64,000 nucleotides of DNA from an uncultured Draconibacterium sp. (GTDB lineage Bacteria; Bacteroidota; Bacteroidia; Bacteroidales; Prolixibacteraceae), in the NCBI RefSeq assembly GCF_963675585.1, contig NZ_OY776414.1, forward strand, positions 3,079,001-3,143,000. The letters run 5' to 3'. The notes under the pieces are model-generated. The model was not told the DNA's origin. It saw only the letters and a list, made by a program, of their open reading frames with translations, and ran no database searches. Positions 43,324-52,441 of this stretch are shown piece after piece. The position numbers were made by a program, and so were the translations under genes. Within the stretch, counting starts at the first letter, position 1. Each line of letters opens with the position of its first letter.

Positions 43324-45315
43324 TTACTTCTCCGGCTCGGCGTCAAATTTCTCGATAAAATCGGTTGAAAGCACACGGAATTCAGTACGACGATTTAAAC
43401 TTTGTGCAATATCCTGCTGCTCTTTTGGCAAGGCCATTATAAACTCTTCGGTAAGTTCATCGTTACGTTTCAAAAAGTCGTACTCCTTTGCCATTTTACG
43501 TGTTACGGTTTTTGGCCAGGTTTCGCCATATCCTTTTGCCACAAGGCGGTCGGGATTTATTCCTTTTTCAATTAAATAGTCAACAACACTTTGTGCACGT
43601 TTTTGCGACAAATCAAAGTTAAACTGATCGCTGCCCACGTGGTCGGTATGAGCCATTAACTCAATTGTAATGGTGGGATTAAATACCAATATCTGAATCA
43701 AGGTATCGAGTGCCACTTTCGAACTTTCCAGCAGTTCCCAGCTACCAAATTCATAATTAATGTTGTCAACTTTTATAGGTGCATCGGTTGGAGTTAAATA
43801 CATTTCGAACCTAAAATCCTTACTATCATCCAAACCGATGGTATTCGCGGTTGCTTTATCGCGTAAAAAACCATCTTTGTAAGCTGCAAAAATATATTCC
43901 GTTTCGGGTTTCAACTTCATTTTAAACTGACCGTTTCCTGCTCTCATTTTCAGATTTGTTCCATCGGTTCCGATAATGCGAACGGTTGTCCCGTCAAGTT
44001 TCGAATTGTTTTCCTTATTAAAAATCTCACCTTCCACCTGGTAAATTTTGGGAGGCACCACAAAAGAATAAATGTCGTCGCCACGCGAACCCTTTCGGTT
44101 CGAGCTAAACATCCCTTTGTTTTCGCCATCCACAAAGGCAATTCCAAAATCATCAGCCGACGAGTTCATTGGCGACCCCATATTTTCAATCGTCCAAACT
44201 CCATTTTCATCTTCCACGGCTTTAAAAATATCGAAACCACCTTGTCCAACGTGTCCGTTCGATGCGAAATAGAGTTCACCGTTATCTCGAACAAACGGGA
44301 ACATTTCATCTCCATCGGTATTTACAACCGCCCCCAGGTTTACAGCTTTCCCATATGTCCCGCCTTCTGATTTGGCACGCCAAATGTCTTTTCCGCCCTG
44401 GCCACCAATTTTATCCGACACAAAATACAGGTACTCCCCATCGGGACTTAAAGCAGGATGAGCGGCGGTTAAACTATCGCCCAGTACTTGCAATTTTATA
44501 GGATCAGACCACGATCCACGCGATTGTGAGGTGGAGTACAATTCGGCACCCATTGGTTGTGCTTTGTCGTAACGGCAACGGGTAAAAATCATTTGTTCTC
44601 CAGTGGAATTTAAAGTTGCTGCACCTTCCTCATCTCCGGTATTTATAATCAGATTTTCATCAAGCAATTTTGGTTCTTCCCATTTCTGTCGTTGCACGCT
44701 AAAGTTGGCCCGAAAAAGATCGGTATAAGTCTGGCCGGTAATCATGCTTTCCTTTTTACCGGTTGACGCTTTTCGCGACGAGGTAAAAATGATTTCATTA
44801 TCGCGTCCTCCGACAAAAACAGGGGCAAAATCACTTCCCGACTTGTTAAGTTCTTTTATCGGATTAATGATGTGCCGGGTTGGATTAGCCACCCACTCCT
44901 GCGTTTTACGCATGGCTTCTATTCCATCCAGGGCTCTGGCATCGCCGGGAACAGAATCAAGATAAGTTCGATACGTTTCGGTGGCTTCCTCAAATTTTTG
45001 AGTGATACGAAGCATATTTGCATAATGTAGTAATGCTTCGGGCTCGGGATAACCTAGGCGAATTGCAAATTTGTAGTTTTGTGCTGCATAATCGTATTGC
45101 CCGATTGCTCTGTAACATTCGGCAATATTATATGCATATTCGATACGTTTTTCACGATCTTTTTCCTTCTTGCGCGCTTTTTTATATTTCTCGATGGCTT
45201 TGTAGTATTCACCAATATCTTGCGACAACAGCGCATCGCGACCGTTCTTAGCTGAACCGCAGCCACTTAAAACAATAACAATCAAAGAAAAAACAGCTAG
45301 TCTGATGTGCTTCAT
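43324..45315 (-). CDS. porE: PorE-like OmpA family lipoprotein of the T9SS
   Basis: A 663-residue lipoprotein (leader MKHIRLAVFSLIVIVLSGC, Cys19) with four domains in the order of P. gingivalis PorE: TPR repeats (about 30-150, YYKAIEKYKKARKKEK, YAAQNYKFAIRLGY), a PD40/WD40 beta-propeller (about 165-410, HPALSPDGEYLYFVSDKIGG, GELYFASNGHVGQGGFDIF), a CPDR-like sandwich (about 412-510, VEGEIFNKENNSKLDG) and a C-terminal OmpA domain (NPTITIELMAHTDHVGSDQF, NFDLSQKRAQSVVDYL, NRRTEF). PorE anchors the type IX secretion machine to peptidoglycan. The symbol rests on domain order; other OmpA proteins share parts of it. The substrates in this window are the two sorting-tail proteins at the right end. 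Confidence 0.8.
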   Translation of the reverse strand: MKHIRLAVFSLIVIVLSGCGSAKNGRDALLSQDIGEYYKAIEKYKKARKKEKDREKRIEYAYNIAECYRAIGQYDYAAQNYKFAIRLGYPEPEALLHYANMLRITQKFEEATETYRTYLDSVPGDARALDGIEAMRKTQEWVANPTRHIINPIKELNKSGSDFAPVFVGGRDNEIIFTSSRKASTGKKESMITGQTYTDLFRANFSVQRQKWEEPKLLDENLIINTGDEEGAATLNSTGEQMIFTRCRYDKAQPMGAELYSTSQSRGSWSDPIKLQVLGDSLTAAHPALSPDGEYLYFVSDKIGGQGGKDIWRAKSEGGTYGKAVNLGAVVNTDGDEMFPFVRDNGELYFASNGHVGQGGFDIFKAVEDENGVWTIENMGSPMNSSADDFGIAFVDGENKGMFSSNRKGSRGDDIYSFVVPPKIYQVEGEIFNKENNSKLDGTTVRIIGTDGTNLKMRAGNGQFKMKLKPETEYIFAAYKDGFLRDKATANTIGLDDSKDFRFEMYLTPTDAPIKVDNINYEFGSWELLESSKVALDTLIQILVFNPTITIELMAHTDHVGSDQFNFDLSQKRAQSVVDYLIEKGINPDRLVAKGYGETWPKTVTRKMAKEYDFLKRNDELTEEFIMALPKEQQDIAQSLNRRTEFRVLSTDFIEKFDAEPEK

Positions 45316-45396
45316 ACCCTATTCTATTTCGGGAAGTAAAAGTAAAATATTTTTTAGAATAACGTTTGATAAGAGACTTAAGTATAAGTCAATAAA

Positions 45397-45429
45397 AAAA
45401 GACTTTCCTAACGAGTAGAAAAGTCTTTT
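45397..45429 (-). terminator. Terminator after the GSIII gene
   Basis: A 10-bp stem AAAAGACTTT/AAAGTCTTTT with a 13-base loop, 23 bases past the GSIII stop, followed on the minus strand by TTTTTTTATT. Confidence 0.8.
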
Positions 45430-45451
45430 GATATCTAATTTGTGTCGGTTT

Positions 45452-47641
45452 TTATCGAACAAAAAGTAGCTCACGATATTTTGGCAAAGGCCATTTTTCG
45501 TTGTCTACAATCAATTCAAGTTTATCAATGTGTTTTCTGATATCTTCAAGAAACGGACGAACGGTTTCGTCGTACATTTTTGCTTTCTCAACCACATCTT
45601 CAATCACATTTGCATTGGCACGCGCATTTGTCATTTCTTTGCGCTTAATTTTAATCGCCGAAATGTGTTTTCCAATTTCTCTGATCAACTCCAATCTTCC
45701 TTCAGCCAGCGAATTAAATTCTTCTTCCGAAAAAACCATTTTAAGGTTCTTCACATTCTCAAGTAACATTGTCTGATACTCAACCGCTGTAGGAACAATG
45801 TGGTTAATGGCCATGTCAGCAAGTACTCTTGATTCAATCTGAATTTTCATAATGAATTTTTCGTACTCTACTTCTACCCTACCTTTTAGCTCCGATTCGT
45901 TAAAGATTCCCATGCTTGAGAATAGCTCTTTGCTTTCGGGGCGCATGTACGCAGATAACGATTCCGGCACCGTTTTTACATTTGTAAGACCTCGTTTTGC
46001 CGCTTCTTTCACCCAATCTTCACTGTATCCGTCACCATTAAAACGAATTGCTTTCGAGCTGATGATCAAATCTTTCAGCACCTGAAAAATTGCTTCATCC
46101 TTTTTAACATCCTTTTCAATTAACGCGTCAACAGCTACTTTAAATTTCTTTAACTGATTAGCAACCAATGTATTTAAAACAATTAAAGCCGATGCGTTAT
46201 TTGCCATTGATCCCACAGCCCTAAACTCAAACCGATTACCGGTAAAAGCAAAAGGCGAAGTACGGTTACGATCCGTGTTATCAAGAATAATTTCAGGAAT
46301 ACGACCAATGTTTAGTTTTAATGCCGTCTTTTCATCCGGAGTCATTTTGCGGTCAACAACAGCTTCCTCCATTAGATCTAGCATTTTTGTAACTTCACTT
46401 CCCAGGAAAACCGAAAGAATTGACGGAGGTGCTTCGTTGGCACCCAAACGATGCGAATTAGATGCCGTTAAAATACTGGCACGTAATAAATCCTGACCAT
46501 CATAAACTGCCTGCAAGGTATTAATAACAAAAGTTAAGAATTGCAGATTCGATTTAGGATTTTTACCCGGTTTGTAAACATTTACACCGGTATCGGTTTC
46601 AAGCGACCAGTTATTGTGTTTTCCCGACCCATTAATTCCGGCAAATGGTTTTTCGTGAAATAAAATGCGGAATTTGTGTCTGCGGGCAATCTTTTGCATA
46701 ATATCCATCATCAACTGGTTGTGGTCGTTGGCCAGGTTTGCTTCTTCGTAAATCGGAGCAAATTCAAACTGGTTTGGTGCCACCTCGTTATGACGGGTTT
46801 TTACGGGAATTCCCAACTTATAGGCTTCGTTTTCAACATCCTGCATAAAACGGTTTGCACGTGTCGGAATCGATGAAAAATAGTGGTCATCCAGTTGCTG
46901 ATCTTTCGACGAACTGTGTCCCATTAAAGTACGTCCGGTTAACACAAGGTCGGGACGAGCCATGTACAAAGCTTCGTCAATCAAAAAATATTCTTGTTCC
47001 CAGCCAAGGTTTGCTTGTACCGAAGTAACATTTTTATCGAAATACTGGCATACATCGGTTGCCGCTTTGTTTACCAGATTTAATGCACGTAAAAGTGGAG
47101 TTTTATAATCGAGTGCCTCACCGGTGTACGAAATAAAAATGGTTGGAATGGTAAGCGTTGTTTCGCTGATAAAAGCCGGAGAAGTTGGATCCCAGGCCGT
47201 ATAACCACGTGCCTCAAAAGTCTGGCGAATTCCACCACTTGGAAACGATGATGCATCAGGTTCCTGCTGTGACAAAAGGCTTCCCGAAAAAGATTCAATA
47301 ACACCACCATCGGCACCATGAACAATAAATGCATCGTGTTTTTCGGCAGTTCCGTCGGTTAAAGGATGAAACCAGTGAGTATAATGCGTAGCCCCGTTTT
47401 CAATGGCCCAGGCTTTCATGCCCTGTGCCACCTGATCTACCATTTTACGGTCAACGGTAGTTCCTTTTTCCACAGCATCAGTAACTGCTTTGTATGCTTC
47501 CCTCGAAAGGTACTTTTTCATTTTAGCCTGGTCGAAAACCATCATTCCATAGTAATCCGAAACCAGATTTTCTTCCCTAACAAATTCATCAGGGACACGG
47601 TTAAGCACTTCATCAAGTGCTTTAAATCTAAATTTTGCCAT
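45452..47641 (-). CDS. glnN: Glutamine synthetase type III (GlnN)
   Basis: A 729-residue GSIII, the long glutamine synthetase class found in Bacteroidota and cyanobacteria. Typical segments: HWFHPLTDGTAEKHDAF, KTRHNEVAPNQFEFAPIYEE (family signature), HEKPFAGINGSGKHNNWSLE (catalytic and glutamate-binding) and NRTSPFAFTGNRFEFRAVGS. It condenses glutamate and ammonia with ATP. GSIII is usually a nitrogen-responsive enzyme. It is a single-gene unit with a -7 box on its own side and divergent from the GlnT/PuuA-like gene at 47896. A terminator follows. It is one of three glutamine synthetase homologues of different classes within 8 kb. Confidence 0.96.
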   Translation of the reverse strand: MAKFRFKALDEVLNRVPDEFVREENLVSDYYGMMVFDQAKMKKYLSREAYKAVTDAVEKGTTVDRKMVDQVAQGMKAWAIENGATHYTHWFHPLTDGTAEKHDAFIVHGADGGVIESFSGSLLSQQEPDASSFPSGGIRQTFEARGYTAWDPTSPAFISETTLTIPTIFISYTGEALDYKTPLLRALNLVNKAATDVCQYFDKNVTSVQANLGWEQEYFLIDEALYMARPDLVLTGRTLMGHSSSKDQQLDDHYFSSIPTRANRFMQDVENEAYKLGIPVKTRHNEVAPNQFEFAPIYEEANLANDHNQLMMDIMQKIARRHKFRILFHEKPFAGINGSGKHNNWSLETDTGVNVYKPGKNPKSNLQFLTFVINTLQAVYDGQDLLRASILTASNSHRLGANEAPPSILSVFLGSEVTKMLDLMEEAVVDRKMTPDEKTALKLNIGRIPEIILDNTDRNRTSPFAFTGNRFEFRAVGSMANNASALIVLNTLVANQLKKFKVAVDALIEKDVKKDEAIFQVLKDLIISSKAIRFNGDGYSEDWVKEAAKRGLTNVKTVPESLSAYMRPESKELFSSMGIFNESELKGRVEVEYEKFIMKIQIESRVLADMAINHIVPTAVEYQTMLLENVKNLKMVFSEEEFNSLAEGRLELIREIGKHISAIKIKRKEMTNARANANVIEDVVEKAKMYDETVRPFLEDIRKHIDKLELIVDNEKWPLPKYRELLFVR

Positions 47642-47681
47642 GATTAAAGTATTTTAAGTCTGTTGTTTTTTTGTCTGTCCT

Positions 47682-47689
47682 CAAAAATA
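47682..47689 (-). promoter_or_regulatory. -7 box for GSIII
   Basis: The minus strand reads TATTTTTG, matching TAnnTTTG, 41 bases before the ATG at 47641. Confidence 0.45.
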
Positions 47690-47895
47690 ATAATTCCTGC
47701 CCGTAATCCTGACATTTATCATACCCAAATGATATTTTTAATGAATTATTTACGATTGACCACAAATTATTAGGGGTGGACATTTGTTTTTTTGACATTT
47801 TGATAGAAATCACTCTAATCCCAAAGTCAACAAAATACCATCCGTCTAAAATTGAATTTGATAATTATGAAAACATCAACTATTTTAACGTTAGA

Positions 47896-49254
47896 ATGAC
47901 TAAAAAGGAACTAATAGATAAGATAAAATCGGCAAATCAATCGAAGATAAAATTTGCTGTGGCCGACATTGATGGTATTTTACGTGGAAAATACATTCAT
48001 AAGGATAAGTTTTTGAGCGCCATTGAAAGTGGAGTAGGTTTTTGTGATGTAATTTTTGGCTGGGATTGTAACGACAAATGTTACGACAACTCAGAAATTA
48101 CAGGCTGGCACACCGGCTATCCAGATGCAAAAGCCAGCATCGACCTCACTACTTTTCGCGAAATTCCATGGGAAAATAACACGCCGTTTTTTTTGGGAGA
48201 TTTTAGCGACGATCCAAAATATGCAGGCACAACCTGCTCGCGAAGCCTCTTAAAAAAGATTGCAGAAGAAAGTGAATCAATGGGATTTAAGCCCTTGTTT
48301 GCTCAAGAGTTTGAGTGGTTTAATTTTTTGGGAACGCCCAATGAAATATACGACAGTAATTTCGATGAATTGCACCCGATAACACCGGGAATGTTTGGCT
48401 ATTCAATTTTACGAAGTTCATTAAACCAGGATTATTTTAATGATCTTTTCGAGCTGCTTCAGAAATTCAATATTCCGCTGGAAGGCATGCACACAGAAAC
48501 AGGGCCGGGCGTTATGGAAGCCACCGTTATTTACGACGACATTATTGCAGCAGCCGATAAAGCCCTGCTTTTTAAAACTACTGTAAAAGAAATTGCTTAC
48601 CGTCATAATTTTATGGCCACGTTTATGGCCAAATGGAATCCCAATCTTCCGGGCTGCGGAGGACACATCCACCAAAGTTTATGGGATACGGGCAAAAAGC
48701 AAAACCTGTTTTTTGATCCCACAAAACCGGATGGTTTGAGCCAGACAATGAAACAATACATTGCCGGACAGTTAATTTGTTTGCCGGAAATTTTGCCAAT
48801 GTTTGCACCAAATCCGAACAGCTACAAACGTTTAAGTGGCGGCGACTGGGCTCCCCGGACCTTAACCTGGGGAATCGACAACCGCACCGCTTCCATTCGT
48901 GCAATACCCGGAGGCAATAAATCAACGCGTATTGAATTGCGGGTTCCGGGTTCCGATACGAATGCATACCTGGCTTTAGCTGCTTCTCTTGCCGCAGGAT
49001 TATACGGTATAAAAAACAAACTAAATCTTGACATTGCACCAACTCATGGAAACGGATACCTGGATAAATCGAATGGGGTTTTGCCTGAATCGCTGGAAGA
49101 AGCCACAAAAAAAATGGCCAACTCGGAGATTGCAAAAGAATTGTTCGGTAAAAGTTTTGTGAAACATTTTACACTTACCCGCCAATGGGAGCACCAACAA
49201 ATCGACAGAAACGATCCGAATTGGGAATTAAAGAGATATTTCGAGATAATTTAA
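47896..49254 (+). CDS. Glutamine synthetase-like ligase, GlnT/PuuA group
   Basis: A 452-residue protein of the glutamine synthetase fold, with beta-grasp N-terminal domain FAVADIDGILRGKYIHKDKF and catalytic domain markers PLFAQEFEWFNFLGTP, PLEGMHTETGPGVMEATV, GCGGHIHQSLWD, PNPNSYKRLSGGDWAP and STRIELRVPGSDTNAYLAL. It resembles gamma-glutamyl-amine ligases (PuuA, GlnT) more than housekeeping GlnA: the VIFGWDCNDKCYDN and TGYPDAKASIDL segments fit the GlnT-like group, and no adenylylation Tyr motif is seen. It probably joins glutamate to an amine, substrate unknown. It leads a tight three-gene operon with a kinase-fold protein and a HAD protein. The ATG at 47896 is chosen because the first 40 codons of the longer frame precede the domain. 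Confidence 0.82.
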   Translation: MTKKELIDKIKSANQSKIKFAVADIDGILRGKYIHKDKFLSAIESGVGFCDVIFGWDCNDKCYDNSEITGWHTGYPDAKASIDLTTFREIPWENNTPFFLGDFSDDPKYAGTTCSRSLLKKIAEESESMGFKPLFAQEFEWFNFLGTPNEIYDSNFDELHPITPGMFGYSILRSSLNQDYFNDLFELLQKFNIPLEGMHTETGPGVMEATVIYDDIIAAADKALLFKTTVKEIAYRHNFMATFMAKWNPNLPGCGGHIHQSLWDTGKKQNLFFDPTKPDGLSQTMKQYIAGQLICLPEILPMFAPNPNSYKRLSGGDWAPRTLTWGIDNRTASIRAIPGGNKSTRIELRVPGSDTNAYLALAASLAAGLYGIKNKLNLDIAPTHGNGYLDKSNGVLPESLEEATKKMANSEIAKELFGKSFVKHFTLTRQWEHQQIDRNDPNWELKRYFEII

Positions 49255-49286
49255 ACTACTTTTGATTTTCAAGACCTAATACAGAA

Positions 49287-50333
49287 ATGCAAAAATTAGA
49301 TTACGCACAAATAATAAAACTGGCCTGGAAAGAATTCGACAACGACCGTCATGCTGTAAAAGGAGTATACGATGTAAGCGCACAGGTTTCAACAAACCAC
49401 GTTTACAAAGTTTCGTTTTACGAGCGCGAACCTGTTTTCGCCAAACTATCGGAATACGGTAATTTTGAAGATTTTAGAGAGGACCACATTATAATTAACA
49501 ACCTTGCCAACAACCTGGAACATCCGTACCAAACATTTTTGGCCCAGTCGTTGGTAAAACGTAACGAGCTGTTTATTTACCGCTATCACGAACTCGACCG
49601 AAGTGCATGGGTGGTTTTTTACAACCCAATACAAATCAGGAACAAACTTCCACGTCGGCTGGAAGAAAAACACATAAAAAAATTAGGTCGCGAATTGGCT
49701 CGTTTTCATAAAGCCTGCACCAACGTAACCAACCAACTTCCTAATTCCTCTAAAAGTGTAATTACTGATATTCAGAAATTAAAACGCAGCATTCAGAAAA
49801 ATGAAATTAAAATGTGCAGTTCGCACAAAGATCTGATTCTTCGAAATGCTGAAAGTTTTTTGAACAACGCCGACAAAGTGAATTACACAACCGAGATTGA
49901 AACCATTCCGGTTTTAGTGGACTGGAACATTGGTAATTTTTCAATTACGGGAGAAGGTAAATTTTATTCGCGCTGGGATTACGACTGGTTTCGAATGTCA
50001 TCGCGCGTTATGGATTTTTACTTTTTTAGCCGTGTGGTTTCCGATGTTGGCGACCGCACTGTTTTTAGTTACCTGGTTGACACTTTAATGGAAGACCGGT
50101 TTATGACATTCTTAAAAGAATACCATAAAATATTCCCTCTAACCGAACCCGAAGTGAGATTAATAAAGGAAGCATATCGCTTTTTTATTTTGAATTATGT
50201 GATTAAAGACGGACCATACTTTTTTCGGAAAGAATACTCAAGCAAACTTATAAAAGAAGCTTACGATACTTATTTCCCGGCAATGGACGCCAATTACCGT
50301 GTCGAAAAAATATTAAAAACATTAAAACTGTAA
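49287..50333 (+). CDS. APH/choline kinase-like phosphotransferase, unassigned
   Basis: A 348-residue protein with an aminoglycoside phosphotransferase-like kinase fold. Features seen: a possible ATP Lys in EPVFAKLSEYG (Lys53), a helical lobe around EEKHIKKLGRELARFHKA, and a catalytic-loop-like VLVDWNIGNFSITGEG (211-218, D...N) followed by FYSRWDYDWFRM, whose Asp231 is in the position of the metal-binding Asp. The usual HxDxxxxN has its His replaced by Val, so catalysis needs checking. It is second in the operon, 32 bases after the GS-like gene and 2 bases before the HAD gene. A kinase acting on the ligase substrate or product is inferred. Confidence 0.6.
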   Translation: MQKLDYAQIIKLAWKEFDNDRHAVKGVYDVSAQVSTNHVYKVSFYEREPVFAKLSEYGNFEDFREDHIIINNLANNLEHPYQTFLAQSLVKRNELFIYRYHELDRSAWVVFYNPIQIRNKLPRRLEEKHIKKLGRELARFHKACTNVTNQLPNSSKSVITDIQKLKRSIQKNEIKMCSSHKDLILRNAESFLNNADKVNYTTEIETIPVLVDWNIGNFSITGEGKFYSRWDYDWFRMSSRVMDFYFFSRVVSDVGDRTVFSYLVDTLMEDRFMTFLKEYHKIFPLTEPEVRLIKEAYRFFILNYVIKDGPYFFRKEYSSKLIKEAYDTYFPAMDANYRVEKILKTLKL

Positions 50334-50335
50334 AA

Positions 50336-51193
50336 ATGCGTACAAGAAGTTTCAGAAGTGTAGTAAAAAATTACAGGGCTGTATTTTTCGATGCCTTTGG
50401 AGTGCTTAAAAACCACCAGGGACTGATTCCCGGTATTGACGGAACTTTCAATTACCTCGAAAAAAAAGGAATTCCATATTATGTTTTAACCAACGATTCA
50501 TCGCGAAGTCCTGACGAATTATCAAACTGGTACCAAAACAGAGGTTTAAAATGTATTACCACCGATAAAATTCTCTCATCGGGCATGCTTGCTATGGAGT
50601 TTTTCAAAACCAAGTTAAGCAATGGAAATGCAGTAGCCTATTTAGGAACTGAAGCTTCGGCACATTATATTGAAACCGCCGGACTAAAAACAGTGTCGAT
50701 TAGCGATGTGGATTTAAATGATCTGGAACATATAAAATCATTCGCTTTTCTCGACGATGAAGGTTTTGACTGGAACAAAGACATTGACAAAACAATAAAC
50801 TTACTTCGGCACAAAAACATGACAGTTATTGTAGCCAACACCGACAAAAACTACCCGGTTAATAAAAACGATATTTCGGTAGCAATTGGTGGATTAGCCG
50901 ATTTGGTGGAAAAAATTCTTGGCAAAAAGTTTATTCGTTTTGGGAAACCCGATGCACAAATGTTTTTGCTTGCATACGAGCGGGCCATGCAAGATATTTC
51001 GGATATTAAACGCAACGAAATTTTAATGGTTGGCGACACTTTGTACACCGACATTATTGGTGGAAATAAATTTGGACTTGACACAGCACTGGTTCTTTCG
51101 GGAAATACTTTGCCTGAAATGGCAAGTATTAAAATTGGGAGTACCGGCATAATTCCAACCTTTGTTTGCGAATCCGCAGTAATTGAACTCTAG
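50336..51193 (+). CDS. HAD-IIA (NagD-like) protein with altered motif I
   Basis: A 285-residue HAD phosphatase-like protein with motif I AVFFDAFGVLKNHQG (Asp19), motif II YYVLTNDSSRSPDELSNW, a class IIA C2 cap (about 90-200), the Lys region KKFIRFGKPDAQMFLLAYER and motif III NEILMVGDTLYTDIIGGNKF. The second Asp of the DxDG signature is Phe (D-A-F-G), as in some uncharacterised HAD-IIA groups; such proteins may have lost normal phosphatase acid/base catalysis. It is third in the GS-like/kinase/HAD operon, starting 2 bases after the kinase stop. It is convergent with an aminotransferase gene 59 bases away. Confidence 0.85.
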   Translation: MRTRSFRSVVKNYRAVFFDAFGVLKNHQGLIPGIDGTFNYLEKKGIPYYVLTNDSSRSPDELSNWYQNRGLKCITTDKILSSGMLAMEFFKTKLSNGNAVAYLGTEASAHYIETAGLKTVSISDVDLNDLEHIKSFAFLDDEGFDWNKDIDKTINLLRHKNMTVIVANTDKNYPVNKNDISVAIGGLADLVEKILGKKFIRFGKPDAQMFLLAYERAMQDISDIKRNEILMVGDTLYTDIIGGNKFGLDTALVLSGNTLPEMASIKIGSTGIIPTFVCESAVIEL

Positions 51194-51252
51194 CCAATTT
51201 AAAACCTTCGACAAACAACAAACAAACCATTACCGGTTGAAATACAAAGGCA

Positions 51253-52365
51253 TTACTTTGTTATTTTTTGTAATGCTTTTACCAGGAGTTTATCCTTTTT
51301 CCGACCTTTTGAAGCTACACGAATGTGGTATTTATCCAAGCCAACTTTGTTTGAACAGTCGCGCACATAAACGCCATATTCTTCCAGCAGCTTCATCTGC
51401 ACCTCGAGTGCTGTTGGACCGTAATTTATTTTCAAAAGAATAAAGTTACTGCCCGTGGTATAAACTTCAAATCCATCGATCGTTTTCAATTGCTGATACA
51501 AAATCACCACATCAGAAATAACTCTTTTTCGGGCAATTTGATATTCCTCGTCGGTATCTTTTAACTGAGTCAGAAAATATTCGGCCAAAGTATTGATGTT
51601 CCAAATGGGCAAAGTACTTCTTATTTTTCTGAGAAATTCGGGATTTGATGTACAACAATACCCCAATCGCAAACCCGGGATGCCGCAATGTTTGCTCATA
51701 CTTCGTACAATAATCAAGTTTGGGAATTCCCCTACAAACGGAATAAGGCTTGGTATTTCTTCACCCGAAAAATCAATAAACGACTCGTCAACCAACACCA
51801 GTTTCAGATGCCTCACTTTTTCAAGAAAACCAAGCATCTTTTCGGTTGATATAAATTGGCCCGTTGGATTTCCCGGATTAATAATTAAAGCTGCCGACAA
51901 CTTTTCGTTCTGAATCCATTCGGCATAGTCATCTAAATTAAGCTGATACTTATTGTTGGCAGGCAATTGAAACAATTTAGCCTGCTCCGAATTACGCAGT
52001 TTTTCGATGTATTCACTAAACGTAGGAATTGGAATTCCAATATTTTCGACCAGCTGATTTTCAATAAGAGTAATTAATTCTGTTGCTCCGTTTCCTATTA
52101 TCAAATGTTCGGGTTTTGCATGGATAACCGCAGCCAAATCTTTTTGCGCCAGAATCGGATTACTCGAAGGATATGATTTTATAACAACCGGAAGCTTTTG
52201 ACGCAACTTTTTAAGCAGCTTGTCTCCGGGGTAGTATGGATTTTCGATAAAACAGAAATCAATCACCTTTCCCAACATTTTTTCGCCCACAATATCGACC
52301 AAAGACGGCGAATGAGACGTTTCGTAAAAGAGGTGATGATTGATCTGGATCTTCTTCCTGAACAT
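51253..52365 (-). CDS. Class I/II aminotransferase, HisC/CobD-like
   Basis: About 370 residues counted from the ATG at 52363-52365; the frame extends another 60 codons upstream into a terminator and the glutamine synthetase gene, so these are not used. An alternative ATG at 52389 is 24 bases longer. PLP features: NLIIGNGATELITLIENQ-like segment (HLIIGNGATELITL), LIINPGNPTGQFISTEK, LVLVDESFIDFSG, and the PLP Lys in IVRSMSKHCGIPGLRLGY. The pattern fits histidinol-phosphate aminotransferases or threonine-phosphate decarboxylases; no his or cob genes are near. It is convergent with the HAD gene and could act in the same pathway, which is inference. Confidence 0.8.
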   Translation of the reverse strand: MFRKKIQINHHLFYETSHSPSLVDIVGEKMLGKVIDFCFIENPYYPGDKLLKKLRQKLPVVIKSYPSSNPILAQKDLAAVIHAKPEHLIIGNGATELITLIENQLVENIGIPIPTFSEYIEKLRNSEQAKLFQLPANNKYQLNLDDYAEWIQNEKLSAALIINPGNPTGQFISTEKMLGFLEKVRHLKLVLVDESFIDFSGEEIPSLIPFVGEFPNLIIVRSMSKHCGIPGLRLGYCCTSNPEFLRKIRSTLPIWNINTLAEYFLTQLKDTDEEYQIARKRVISDVVILYQQLKTIDGFEVYTTGSNFILLKINYGPTALEVQMKLLEEYGVYVRDCSNKVGLDKYHIRVASKGRKKDKLLVKALQKITK

Positions 52366-52395
52366 TGCTTTTTTCTGCAAAAATGGCATAAAAAA

Positions 52396-52417
52396 AACTG
52401 CCCCACAAGAGGCAGTT
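52396..52417 (-). terminator. Terminator after the GSII gene
   Basis: A 7-bp stem AACTGCC/GGCAGTT with an 8-base loop, 25 bases past the GSII stop, followed by a minus-strand T-run (GTTTTTTTATG). The next gene start at 52389 or 52365 is immediately beyond it. Confidence 0.65.
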
Positions 52418-52441
52418 CTTTCTATATAAAAAGATAATAAT

